Under the pieces are notes generated by a model. That model was not told the DNA's origin. It was given only the letters and a program-made list of their open reading frames with translations, and did no database searches. Position numbers and translations under genes: made by a program. Positions 43,860 through 52,278 of a stretch of DNA of 64,000 bases are shown here, piece by piece; positions within the stretch are counted from its first letter, which is position 1; each line of letters opens with the position of its first letter. This DNA comes from Azomonas tarimensis (GTDB taxonomy: Bacteria > Pseudomonadota > Gammaproteobacteria > Pseudomonadales > Pseudomonadaceae). The DNA is taken from NCBI RefSeq assembly GCF_042648805.1, contig NZ_JBHRXZ010000022.1:62001-126000 (forward strand). The letters are read 5' to 3'.

Positions 43860-45559
43860 GGCATGGCCCCCGAGGGGAGGCGAGCCGGCCATGCCAACAA
43901 GGGCAGGCGGACCGGTCCGCCGAACAGGCCAGGGTCCATGAAGAACCGGATTATCAGCGCCTGTTCGAGGCGATACTCTCCCCTTGCCTGGTCCTGGCGG
44001 TCGATGACGATTTCACCATGGTCGCCGCCAACGAGGCGCGCTTGCAGATCACTGGCACTCGCCGCGAGGACATCATCGGGCGGCCGCTGTTCGAAGTGTT
44101 CGGCCACAACCCCGACGATGCCAACGACTACGGTGCCTCGGTACTCAGGGCGTCGCTGGAGCGGGTGCTGAAAACCGGGCGGGCGGATCGCATGGCGGTA
44201 ACCCGCTACGACATCCGCCGCCCGGATCACCAGGGCGGCGGCTTCGAGCCTCGCTACTGGCGTCCCCTGAACGCTCCGGTGCATGACCGGCACGGCCAGG
44301 TGCGCTATGTGCTGCATCAGGTCGAAGACGTCACCGAGCGGATGCTGGAAAGCCAGGAGGCGGAAGTCGAGCGGCAATCCATGGACGAGCGTCTGCGGGC
44401 GGCGTTGCTGGCCTCGGGAACAGGAACCTTTCGCTGGAACCTGGTCACCGGGGCGCTGTATGTCGACAGCGCCCTGGCGCGCATTTTCGGGCTGACCGAG
44501 GAAGAGCAGATAGGCTCGGTGGAGCATTTTATCGCCCAGGTGCATCCCGCCGACCGATCAGCCGTCCGTGAACAGCTCGGCCGCAGCGCAAATGGCGAAC
44601 CTCTGGCCACCGAATTTCGCCTGGAGGGCCAGACCACCACCTGTTGGATCGCAGCCAACGGCCACGTCTTTCACGATGCGCATGGCCAACCCGCCTACCT
44701 CGCGGGCGCCTGCACCGACATCACCTCGCGCAAGAAGGCCGAGCATGCCCTGCGTGAACTGAACGAAACCCTGGAGGCACGTGTAGCCGAGGCCGTGGCC
44801 GAGCACCAACGCGCCGAAGACGCCCTGCGCCAGGCGCAGAAAATGGAAGCGGTCGGCCAACTGACTGGCGGCCTGGCCCATGACTTCAACAACCTGCTGA
44901 CCGGCATCACCGCCAGTCTGGACCTTCTGCAGCTGAAGCTGGCCCAGGGGGAGATCGCCGGGTTGCAGCGCTACGCCCAGGAGGCGCGCAACGCCTGCAA
45001 TCGCGCCGCAGCGCTGACTCATCGGCTGCTGACCTTTTCCCGCCACCAGCCGGCGCAGACCGAGCGGGTGGCGATCAATGCGCTGGTCGAAGGAATGACG
45101 GAGCTGATCCGGCGAACCCTGGGTTCCGACATCGAACTCCGGTTGAACCTTGTCGACCCGTTGCCGGTGGTCCAGGCCGATCCCCATCAGTTGGAAAACG
45201 CCCTGCTCAATCTCTGCCTCAACGCCCGCGACGCCCTCGAGCCGACCGGTGGGCGCATCGATATCACGACTTTTGTCACCCGACTGGACGGCGCCGGAGC
45301 CGGACAGCTCAACCTGCCCGTGGGCAGGTACGTCAGCCTGCGCGTCTCCGACAATGGCCGCGGCATGCCGCCTGAGATGCTGTCGAAGGTGTTCGAACCC
45401 TTTTTCACCACCAAGCCTCCGGGCGCCGGCAGCGGCCTGGGCCTGCCAATGACCTACAACTTCGCCCGCCAGGCAGGCGGCCAGGTGGAGGTGACCTCGA
45501 CCCCGGGGCATGGTACAGAGGTCACCCTGCACCTGCCGGACGCCAGCGACGCGCCCTGA
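43856..45559 (+). CDS. Soluble PAS-PAS histidine kinase
   Basis: A 567-residue kinase without membrane segments. Two PAS domains (about 30-165 and 180-305) are followed by a coiled-coil linker (LNETLEARVAEAVAEHQRAEDALRQ) and a HisKA-like motif QLTGGLAHDFNNLLTGI with the phosphoacceptor histidine. The HATPase part has NLCLNARDAL, VSDNGRGMPPEML and GAGSGLGLPMTYNFARQAGG. There is no receiver domain and no response regulator gene adjacent. The ATG overlaps the pgm stop by four bases; a later start is possible. Confidence 0.85.
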   Translation: MRHGPRGEASRPCQQGQADRSAEQARVHEEPDYQRLFEAILSPCLVLAVDDDFTMVAANEARLQITGTRREDIIGRPLFEVFGHNPDDANDYGASVLRASLERVLKTGRADRMAVTRYDIRRPDHQGGGFEPRYWRPLNAPVHDRHGQVRYVLHQVEDVTERMLESQEAEVERQSMDERLRAALLASGTGTFRWNLVTGALYVDSALARIFGLTEEEQIGSVEHFIAQVHPADRSAVREQLGRSANGEPLATEFRLEGQTTTCWIAANGHVFHDAHGQPAYLAGACTDITSRKKAEHALRELNETLEARVAEAVAEHQRAEDALRQAQKMEAVGQLTGGLAHDFNNLLTGITASLDLLQLKLAQGEIAGLQRYAQEARNACNRAAALTHRLLTFSRHQPAQTERVAINALVEGMTELIRRTLGSDIELRLNLVDPLPVVQADPHQLENALLNLCLNARDALEPTGGRIDITTFVTRLDGAGAGQLNLPVGRYVSLRVSDNGRGMPPEMLSKVFEPFFTTKPPGAGSGLGLPMTYNFARQAGGQVEVTSTPGHGTEVTLHLPDASDAP

Positions 45560-45577
45560 CAGGTTCCGACTGTTCAC

Positions 45578-47647
45578 TCAGACCACCGGCGAGGCAGCGC
45601 TGACCACGCGCAGGGCAAGGCCTTCGTAGGGGTCGAGGTTGAGCAGCATTTCGCCGCTCTCGGTCAGGTCACCTTCGACGCTTTCATGGATGATGTCCAC
45701 CACCGGGCCGGGCGCGACGCCGGGCAGGTTCAAAGTCTCGCTGATGGGGTCTGCGCTGAAGTTCAGCACGGTGATCTGCACGCCTTTGCCAGCCGGCAGC
45801 TCGTGCACCATCACCAGCAGCCCAGGCGCCTCGACGTCCGGGATGAGGATCTGCCGGCTGGCGGCGATATCGTAGGCGCGGCGTACGCTGAGGATGCGCT
45901 TGAGTTGACAGGCGAAGGAGCCGTCTTGCTGCAGTTGGGCGACCAGGCTCCCATAGAGTGCCCGCGCCTTTGGCAGCCCCTCGGCCGACTCCCGCGCGCT
46001 CTGGTCCAGATCGGCCAGGTCATAGGCTCCGCGGTGAATCCAGCGGGTGTCACCGTCGCCCATGAGATGCTCGACCTGCTCCGGCGGCAGCGGCAGCGCG
46101 CCGACCAGGTCCCAGCCCGACAGCGCGAAGACACCGGGCTGCATTGCATTGAACATCACCAACAGCAGGTGCAGGCGCTGGATCTGCTCGATATCGGCCG
46201 GGCCGATGCTGTCCAGATCGCGAATGCCCAGCGCCGCGGTGATCACGCTGGCGGTGGTGCAGGCCACGCCGTTGGTGACGAAGCGCAGGTTGTAGGGCGC
46301 ATGCTCGCCGGCCAGGCGTTCGTACATTTCGTCGCGGATATGTTCGCGGAGGATGCCGCCGGGCAGGGTCTGGCCCTTGTAGTGGTAATGGTCATAGGCG
46401 TGCAAGGTCCAGAAATGCACGAGCTCCAAGGTCAGCTCATCGTGGTTCTGCAACGCATGGATCAGCGAGGCCGGGTCGATGCCGAAGGCATGCACCTCGC
46501 GCAGCATCAGCCGCAGGAACTCGGTATTACCGGTCAGCAACGCGTGATGATAGGCCGGCCGGGTGATGAAGTCGTAGGACAGGTCGGCCCCACCCTGGGA
46601 CATTCCCGCAATGTCATCAAGCGTCAGGTTGAGCTCCTGGAAGCTGAATCCGCCAGCCTTGCGAATGGCTCCGGCAAGCAGCTGGTTGCCGGTCACCGAC
46701 AGCGGATGGCTCTCCGACCAGGCCGTGCCTTCGGCGCGCCGCTCGACGCCGAGAAAGCCGTTCGCATCCAGGCGCAGCACCCGCGCCCCAGCCACATCGA
46801 TGGCGTGCAGGGCATCGCCGATGATCAGCTGCTGCGCAGCAAAGGTGGGGTCGAGCCAGTTGAGCGAAGGCTGGCCTTCCTTGAAGTAATGCAGGTAGAC
46901 CCAGCGCCGCCGCTTGCCATCGACCCCTTCCACCTCGTCGGTGGCACTCCAGTCGGTGTCCTTGATGCCAGGCTCGAAAAAGATCACCCGCTGCAATTGA
47001 CCGACGATGTAGTGCTTGTCCCTGAGCTGGTCGACCACGGCGGGCGACAGGTTGACCGCATCGCGCCCCTCGGGCACTGGCGGGAGCAGAGGCCAGTCCT
47101 CTTCGCGGATCTCGACCATGTGATAAAGGCCGGGATAGTCCCCGTAGGCCATCTCGGCGAGTCGAAAATCCGGTCCCTTGCCGGTGTGCGCCGGGACGAT
47201 GTCGTCGATGACCACCGCGTTGTGCGCCGCGGCCACCCGGCTCAGGTAGAGCATGTCCGCCTCGGTGCCCAGGGCGGGGTCGATGTCGAAGCTGATGCGG
47301 TCGAAGTTGCCGTCGATGGTCGGGGTGAACTCGCGCCCCTTGAGCCCACCGGAGCGCTTCATCGGGCCGTTGTGGATGCCTTGCACGCCTAGCTCGGAGA
47401 GCGCGTGCCAGAGGCGTTCGTCACCCAGCGCCTGGAGCACCGAACCTTCCTCCGGAGTGATGATCGAGGCCGGATAGGCGGTAAACCACACCGAAGCGAT
47501 GGCGCTGGCGTCACGCGGCCGCGCCTGTGCGTACGGCCGCTGCCAGAGCCGGGCTTGTCCCGAATAAAGCCGGGCGCGCTGCCTGGCGGCGTGAAGCATG
47601 GACTGACTGACCAGCCATTCGATGTATTGCTTGTCCGGCGTACCCAT
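45578..47647 (-). CDS. treS: Trehalose synthase (maltose alpha-D-glucosyltransferase)
   Basis: A 689-residue GH13 enzyme converting maltose to trehalose. Catalytic residues fit GH13: nucleophile in VLRLDANGFLGVE, acid/base in FSFQELNLTLDD and the third acid in ALQNHDELTLEL. The length equals that described for the P. stutzeri CJ38 enzyme and differs from the P. aeruginosa form fused to a maltokinase. It converges with the histidine kinase gene. No treZ/treY, glgE or maltokinase gene is nearby. Confidence 0.87.
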   Translation of the reverse strand: MGTPDKQYIEWLVSQSMLHAARQRARLYSGQARLWQRPYAQARPRDASAIASVWFTAYPASIITPEEGSVLQALGDERLWHALSELGVQGIHNGPMKRSGGLKGREFTPTIDGNFDRISFDIDPALGTEADMLYLSRVAAAHNAVVIDDIVPAHTGKGPDFRLAEMAYGDYPGLYHMVEIREEDWPLLPPVPEGRDAVNLSPAVVDQLRDKHYIVGQLQRVIFFEPGIKDTDWSATDEVEGVDGKRRRWVYLHYFKEGQPSLNWLDPTFAAQQLIIGDALHAIDVAGARVLRLDANGFLGVERRAEGTAWSESHPLSVTGNQLLAGAIRKAGGFSFQELNLTLDDIAGMSQGGADLSYDFITRPAYHHALLTGNTEFLRLMLREVHAFGIDPASLIHALQNHDELTLELVHFWTLHAYDHYHYKGQTLPGGILREHIRDEMYERLAGEHAPYNLRFVTNGVACTTASVITAALGIRDLDSIGPADIEQIQRLHLLLVMFNAMQPGVFALSGWDLVGALPLPPEQVEHLMGDGDTRWIHRGAYDLADLDQSARESAEGLPKARALYGSLVAQLQQDGSFACQLKRILSVRRAYDIAASRQILIPDVEAPGLLVMVHELPAGKGVQITVLNFSADPISETLNLPGVAPGPVVDIIHESVEGDLTESGEMLLNLDPYEGLALRVVSAASPVV

Positions 47648-47725
47648 CCGAGGTTTTGCTCCCGCTGCGCTGATGAGAGGTCTTTCGTTTGAGTCGAACA
47701 GGCCATCATCGTTGCATCGGTTGAC

Positions 47726-48361
47726 TCACCCGCGCAGCAGCGAAGCGTAGCCTTCCTCGGCCAGTACCTGGCGCACGGCCCGGCGCTGGAGCAGGCGCTG
47801 GAAATGTGCCCGGCAGTGCCCCGGCAGTGCAATGCCGATGCGGTCGGCCCAGAACTCAATGTAGAACAGCGACGCATCGGCGATACCGAAGTCATCGGCG
47901 ACATGCTCGCGGCCCGCCATGAGGCGATTCAGGTAATCGAAGCCGCGCTCGACGATCGCCCTGCCTTCGGCCTGGATCGTGGCATGGCGCTCCGGATCAT
48001 GGCTGTAGCGCTCGGTGGTGAAGATGCGGGTGAACCCCTGGCCGTGCATCACATGCCCGGCATAGTCCATGATATCCCTGACCCGTTCCTCGTCGTCAGG
48101 CGTACGCGGCAGCAGTCCGGCGCGCGGGTAGGCCTCTCCCAGCCATCTGGCGATGGCGATGAAGTCGGTCAGTGCCGACCCGTCGTCGCGCACCAGCGCG
48201 GGAATGGTGCCCTTGGGGTTGATCGCCAGATACTCTGGCTTCAGGTGGTCCCCTGCGGGCAGGTTGAGCACATGGGCCTCGAACGCCAGCTCCAGTTCCT
48301 CGAGCAGGATATGGATGCCGGTGCTGCACGAGCCCGGCGTCATGTAGAACTTGAGGGTCAT
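47726..48361 (-). CDS. Glutathione S-transferase family protein
   Basis: A 211-residue GST. The N-terminal thioredoxin-like domain has MTPGSCSTGIHILLEELEL with a cysteine near residue 12, as in beta-class bacterial GSTs, and the cis-proline segment NPKGTIPALVRDDG followed by LTDFIAIARWL. The helical C-terminal half ends FGIADASLFYIEFW. It overlaps the preceding 123-residue gene by four bases and so belongs to the nitroreductase-rhodanese-NifX cluster. Confidence 0.88.
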   Translation of the reverse strand: MTLKFYMTPGSCSTGIHILLEELELAFEAHVLNLPAGDHLKPEYLAINPKGTIPALVRDDGSALTDFIAIARWLGEAYPRAGLLPRTPDDEERVRDIMDYAGHVMHGQGFTRIFTTERYSHDPERHATIQAEGRAIVERGFDYLNRLMAGREHVADDFGIADASLFYIEFWADRIGIALPGHCRAHFQRLLQRRAVRQVLAEEGYASLLRG

Positions 48362-48729
48362 GCCTCGGCTTCCTCTTGGTCGTGCCCTGGGTCGAGCAGC
48401 CCCTTTTGCCGGATCATGGCCTTGAACGCCTTCATGACCGGCCGTGAAATGACCGTCTCGGCAAGCACCCGCCGCTCGTATACGCAGAGTCTCATCGACT
48501 CGTCAGGCTGTCGGCGCGCCTCATCGATCAGCGCATGGGTATCGGCATCGAGTCGTTCACCCGGGCAATCGCGAACGCTGTCGTAGAGCCATTCCATCAC
48601 CCTTTTCTCGGTAGGACGCATCTTGCATTTGCCGTCGAGGATCTTGAGCATGACCGCCACCGTGCAATCGACCTCGGCCGGTGCCAGCGGATGGGCCGCG
48701 ACCCAGTCCGCTACCCCCGCCGGGGTCAT
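48358..48729 (-). CDS. Unrecognised 123-residue protein beside a NifX-like gene
   Basis: I do not recognise this family. The protein is soluble and mixed alpha-helical, with cysteines near residues 22, 35, 55 and 82. Notable segments are DCTVAVMLKILDGKCKMRPTE, MEWLYDSVRDCPGERLDADT and MKAFKAMIRQKGLLDPG. The acidic C-terminus is GHDQEEAEA. It overlaps both the NifX-like gene upstream and the GST gene downstream by ATGA, so it is translated as part of that cluster. A role in metal-cofactor handling is possible but unproved. Confidence 0.7.
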   Translation of the reverse strand: MTPAGVADWVAAHPLAPAEVDCTVAVMLKILDGKCKMRPTEKRVMEWLYDSVRDCPGERLDADTHALIDEARRQPDESMRLCVYERRVLAETVISRPVMKAFKAMIRQKGLLDPGHDQEEAEA

Positions 48730-49085
48730 GCCAGCGCCTCGCCGGCAGCCAGGCGCCTGACATAATCGAGCAACGACGCCTCGATCGGCTCCCAGGCATA
48801 GCCGGACACCGCCGCCACACCGATGGCAGTCAGTTTGTCGGTCGGCCCGTCGCCGATCCTGGCGACAAACACCGCGTGACAATCCTTGATCGCTTCCAGA
48901 ATGCCGGCCATGGCGGTCTGGCTGGAGCTGTTGCCCAGACAGTAATGCTCCACCTCCCGCTGCTCGAGCAGCCGGCAGCACTCCGGGGCCACTTCGTACA
49001 CCGCGAAGCGCTTGGCGTGGCCAAAATGTTCGCTGATGGCCAGGCCGTCCTTGCTGGCCACCGCCAGCCGCAGTGGAAAGCGCAT
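48726..49085 (-). CDS. NifX/NifB-type dinitrogenase cofactor domain protein
   Basis: A 119-residue single-domain protein of the dinitrogenase iron-molybdenum cofactor family: LAVASKDGLAISEHFGHAKRFAVYEV, CLGNSSSQTAMAGILEAIKDCHAVFVARIGDGPTDKL and a final helix. In diazotrophs such domains bind Fe-S or Mo cofactor precursors, and relatives occur in non-fixers. No nif structural gene is present here. ATG at 49085 is used; a GTG at 49088 is directly before it. The gene starts a few bases after the rhodanese-ankyrin stop. Confidence 0.85.
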   Translation of the reverse strand: MRFPLRLAVASKDGLAISEHFGHAKRFAVYEVAPECCRLLEQREVEHYCLGNSSSQTAMAGILEAIKDCHAVFVARIGDGPTDKLTAIGVAAVSGYAWEPIEASLLDYVRRLAAGEALA

Positions 49086-49090
49086 CACCG

Positions 49091-49879
49091 CTAGTCTGCC
49101 GTATGGCGCAGCAGCTTGAGGCAGGCGGCCGAAGCTGCCAGCTCCACCGCGCGCAGGTCGTCGAAGTTGCGCACCTGCGGGTCGGCGCCCGCGTCGAGCA
49201 GCAGCTTGAGCAGTTCCGGTCGGTCACTCGACGCGGTGTACATCAGCGCGGTGGACCCGGCGTCGTTGCGGTTGTCCAGGCTGATTCCGGCCTCGATCAG
49301 CGCCTGGACAATGGCCGTGCTGCGCGGCACGCAGGCCAGCCAGAGGGCGGTATTGCCGTCGTCATTGCGTGCATGCACGTCGACTCCGAGGGCCAGCAGC
49401 TCGGTGACCAGTCCTTGCTCGCCGCTGAGGGCAGCACGCATCAGCGGCGTAAGGCCATGCTCGCCCGGTGCGTTCAGGTCCCTGGGGTCGAAATCCCACT
49501 GCACCATGAAGGCCGCCAGCGCCTCGCTCAGCTCGTCTACCGCCGCCTTGGCAGGCTCGGCGAGGGCATTGGCCAGCGGCCGGTAGCCGCCGTCGACGCT
49601 GTAGACCCGGGCGAAACGAAAGTCCGAGAACATCTGGGCGAAGGTCTTGCTGGAGTTGCCGTGGTAGCAGTAGATCAGCACCGGCGTCGTCTTCTCCAGA
49701 CGGGTCAGCCAGAGCGGCACGCGGTCCTCGGTCAGATGCATGGCGCCGGCCAGGTGCTCCTGCTTGAAGCTCTGCATGTCCCGCACGTCGAACACCTTGA
49801 TGTCCGGCTCGGCGCGGATCAGGGCCGCGGCCTCGGTGGCGCTGAGGCATTGAAGGGGGGCGCGTTCGGCGATGGTCAT
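49091..49879 (-). CDS. Rhodanese-ankyrin fusion protein
   Basis: A 262-residue fusion. Residues about 8-105 form a rhodanese domain with IKVFDVRDMQSFKQEHLAGAMHL and an active-site loop starting YCYHGNSSKT, the cysteine near residue 70. Residues about 130-255 hold four ankyrin repeats (GLTPLMRAALSGEQGLV, GNTALWLACVPRS, GSTALMYTASSD, DLRAVELAASA). Rhodanese proteins move sulfane sulfur, and the ankyrin part may dock a partner. It lies between the nitroreductase and NifX-like genes. Rhodanese genes also accompany nif genes in Azotobacter. Confidence 0.87.
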   Translation of the reverse strand: MTIAERAPLQCLSATEAAALIRAEPDIKVFDVRDMQSFKQEHLAGAMHLTEDRVPLWLTRLEKTTPVLIYCYHGNSSKTFAQMFSDFRFARVYSVDGGYRPLANALAEPAKAAVDELSEALAAFMVQWDFDPRDLNAPGEHGLTPLMRAALSGEQGLVTELLALGVDVHARNDDGNTALWLACVPRSTAIVQALIEAGISLDNRNDAGSTALMYTASSDRPELLKLLLDAGADPQVRNFDDLRAVELAASAACLKLLRHTAD

Positions 49880-49895
49880 GGGGTGTCTCCGCAGG

Positions 49896-51563
49896 TCAGC
49901 TGTAGGCCGGGGTGGTTTCGATACGCCGGTCGGTGATCGCTCGCCCGACGGTGAAGTGATAGAGGCTCTGCCAGGCGCTGCCTTCCAGGCCGAGCAAGGC
50001 GTGCACCGGGTCGTCGAAAAAGCAGCCGATACCAGTGCCACGAAGCCCGTGGGCCTCGGCTTGCAGATAAAGCACCTGACCGATCAATCCCGCCTCACGG
50101 TGCAGCTGCCGGTAGCCTGCGGGGCCCTGCGCCGCGAGCGTCGCGTCGAACTCGGCGAGCATGCACACCGCAAAACAGGCATTGGCCGCCAGGTCCTGAT
50201 GACAGTGCAGGCTGCGGGCGATGCGTTGCAGGGGCATGGGTTCGAAGGTTTTCAGCTGCAGCAGGCCAGGCACTCCGGCGACTGGCTCATGGACGAACTC
50301 ACCTGAAAGGTTCTGTTTCAGCTCGGCGAGCTGGCTGAGGGTGCGCGGCAGCAGGTAGAGCCCTGGCACGAGGCTTTCGACATGCGAGACAAACAGCACC
50401 AGGGCAATCCGCGAGGGCTGCTCCATGACATCCCAGGGCAGGCCGGACGGTTGCAGCGGCGCGAGCAGCGAGGCGAACTGGCTCAGCGGCATCTGGTGGT
50501 AGTGATCGAAACGCTGGGCGCTGCGCCGCTCGCTCAGCAATTGTCGCACCGGCTGCTGGCCCACCTCACCGGAAACGGACCCCACCAGCCACGGCCGGGG
50601 GGCCGCCGGCGCAGCGGGGCGGTCGACATGGCGGGTGACCGCGGCGACTTCCTCGATCATCGGCCAGCGGTACATGGGGTGGCGATCGATGGGGCTGGCC
50701 ATGCCCTGCCAGACTGCACGATCGGCAAGCTGCGCGAGTTCTTCAGGCGTCCAGGGCGCGGCGGGGCCGCCGTCCAGACCGACCGCCAGCAGAAGCTCGA
50801 CTTCCTCCCGTTCGGTTTCGGCCTGGCGACGCGCGGGAAACTCGGCCTGACGGTCGGTCCCGGCCAGCCAGGCCAGCGTCGCCTGGCCGAGGTGCGCTTG
50901 CTCGCTCAATGTCCAGCCCAGCGCGGCCGCTGCATAGCGCAGCGCGCCGATGGCGTGACCGCAGTCGAGCTGGCAATAGCGAAAGGCACGCGCACCGTAC
51001 TTCCAGGCCTCGCGCCACATCACCGAACTGAGCAGCAATCCCAGGCGCGGCTCGCCGGCGCGGTTCGGATGGCGGGCGCGCAGCTCCAGTGCGTGGGTTT
51101 CCGGACGGTAATGATAAAGCCCGTCGCCCAGGCCATGAATGCCTTGAGCCAGCAGGTAGGCTTCAGTGGGATGCAGATTGCCGCTGGAGGGATTGGCCCG
51201 TACCGCCCAGCGATCCGGCCCGAGGCTTTTCCAGGCGGTCAGGCCGAGCGAAAGCTGCAGCAGGGCGCCCAGCGTCGGCAACTCAGCCGGCAGCGCTGCC
51301 GACGGCACTGACAAGGCCGCGAAGGGGCGCGCCAGGGCATCTTCCAGTGGGCTCCCGGCAGTCACCTCGGCAAGCCGCGGCAGCGCGATCTGCGGGGCAC
51401 CGGTGAAATGCCGGAAGGGCGCGGGCTGTTCGTCCCAGTCGAGCGTGTCCGGGCCCGGAGCATAGCCCTCGAAGCGGTGCTTGGTCCGCTGGTGGTAGGC
51501 CCGCACGCTGGCGAGGGCGGCGGTGCAATCGGGCGCGGTCTGGCTGGACATGGGATCGCTCAT
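49896..51563 (-). CDS. SagB-like double-domain nitroreductase
   Basis: A 555-residue protein carrying two FMN nitroreductase-like domains of the SagB/ThcOx type, each roughly half of the chain. The first has RANPSSGNLHPTEAYLL and ALGWTLSEQAHLG; the second has RRSAQRFDHYHQMPLSQFASLL and LHREAGLIGQVLYLQAEAHGLRGTGIGCFFDD. SagB enzymes oxidise azolines in modified peptides, but no cyclodehydratase or precursor peptide gene is visible. The start is uncertain: ATG 51563, or GTG 51581 with AGAGG upstream. A 10-base inverted repeat covers this region. Confidence 0.82.
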   Translation of the reverse strand: MSDPMSSQTAPDCTAALASVRAYHQRTKHRFEGYAPGPDTLDWDEQPAPFRHFTGAPQIALPRLAEVTAGSPLEDALARPFAALSVPSAALPAELPTLGALLQLSLGLTAWKSLGPDRWAVRANPSSGNLHPTEAYLLAQGIHGLGDGLYHYRPETHALELRARHPNRAGEPRLGLLLSSVMWREAWKYGARAFRYCQLDCGHAIGALRYAAAALGWTLSEQAHLGQATLAWLAGTDRQAEFPARRQAETEREEVELLLAVGLDGGPAAPWTPEELAQLADRAVWQGMASPIDRHPMYRWPMIEEVAAVTRHVDRPAAPAAPRPWLVGSVSGEVGQQPVRQLLSERRSAQRFDHYHQMPLSQFASLLAPLQPSGLPWDVMEQPSRIALVLFVSHVESLVPGLYLLPRTLSQLAELKQNLSGEFVHEPVAGVPGLLQLKTFEPMPLQRIARSLHCHQDLAANACFAVCMLAEFDATLAAQGPAGYRQLHREAGLIGQVLYLQAEAHGLRGTGIGCFFDDPVHALLGLEGSAWQSLYHFTVGRAITDRRIETTPAYS

Positions 51564-51579
51564 GACGTGATGAGCGATC
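51554..51579. promoter_or_regulatory. Perfect inverted repeat over the nitroreductase start
   Basis: Arms GATCGCTCAT and ATGAGCGATC are perfectly complementary over ten bases and separated by six bases. The repeat includes the ATG at 51563. As RNA it would hide that start codon in a stable hairpin; as DNA it is a good operator-like dyad. Confidence 0.6.
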
Positions 51580-51650
51580 ACCTGCAAGACCTCTGCCGGT
51601 TGGCTGCAGGCCAGCGGCCACGGGACAGCTAGCGCCTATCGAGGGTTGGC

Positions 51651-51668
51651 CTGTCGCCTTTGCGACAG
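51651..51668 (-). terminator. Hairpin downstream of the Rossmann-fold gene
   Basis: CTGTCGC and GCGACAG form perfect 7-base arms with a 4-base loop, 23 bases after the stop of the 51691-52272 gene on the minus strand. There is no T-run. It separates that gene from the nitroreductase cluster. Confidence 0.5.
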
Positions 51669-51690
51669 TCATGGCAGGGCATCACCGGGG

Positions 51691-52272
51691 TCAGCGGTCG
51701 GATTCTGTATGGAAACGGACACGCTCGTGGATGTGCTCGGGACTCTCCAGCTCGTCGACGATCCCCGAAGCCAGGCGCAGCAGCGACATCCTGCGTCCAT
51801 CAAGATCGTCGAGAAAGTCATCGAGGGACAGATCGAAGCCGGAATCGGGTGTATCGACCAACGTCCAGTGCAGGGGATGCAGCGCTAGCCGCTGCAGCGC
51901 AGCGGCGGTTTCCGGGTCTCCATCGAAGCCGGCGAAGTCGCCGATCAGGATCAATCGCTGCACATGCACCGGAGGCAGCCCGGTGAGCAGGCCGTCGAGC
52001 ACCTCATAGAGCTCGGTTGCCTCACCATCGCGACGGGGAAACAGATAGAGCACCGCATCGCAGCCGGCCACGCTCTCGCCCACATGCTCGGCACTGCAGG
52101 GCTCGGCCAGCTTGGCGCGCAGGCCAGGCCGGGCGGCGATGGAGTTGAGATCGTCGAGCAGCGCCAGCACCTCGTGCTGACGCGTCAGCAACTCGTACAG
52201 CAGGGCGCTGCCGAGGCTGGAGTGCGCTCCGTAGACGGCGAACTTGCGAACCGGCGTCTCCAGATTACGCAT
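51691..52272 (-). CDS. NAD(P)-binding Rossmann-fold protein
   Basis: A 193-residue protein beginning KFAVYGAHSSLGSALLYELLTRQHEVLALLDD, a GxxxxxG dinucleotide-binding motif of the atypical short-chain dehydrogenase or NmrA type. GCDAVLYLFPR and RLILIGDFAGF are the later strands. No catalytic YxxxK motif is visible, so it may be a sensor or reductase-like protein. It follows the DUF883 gene by six bases on the minus strand and is probably co-transcribed with it. Confidence 0.65.
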   Translation of the reverse strand: MRNLETPVRKFAVYGAHSSLGSALLYELLTRQHEVLALLDDLNSIAARPGLRAKLAEPCSAEHVGESVAGCDAVLYLFPRRDGEATELYEVLDGLLTGLPPVHVQRLILIGDFAGFDGDPETAAALQRLALHPLHWTLVDTPDSGFDLSLDDFLDDLDGRRMSLLRLASGIVDELESPEHIHERVRFHTESDR

Positions 52273-52278
52273 GGCGGC

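Noticed and set aside
47726..49085. Treating the NifX-like and GST genes as part of a nitrogen fixation locus with gene names such as nifX or nifO.
   Set aside because: No nitrogenase structural or nifB/E/N gene occurs in the window, and NifX-type domains are also found outside nitrogen fixers.
49896..51563. The SagB-like protein as part of a thiazole/oxazole-modified peptide cluster.
   Set aside because: No YcaO cyclodehydratase, precursor peptide or dedicated exporter is encoded nearby.
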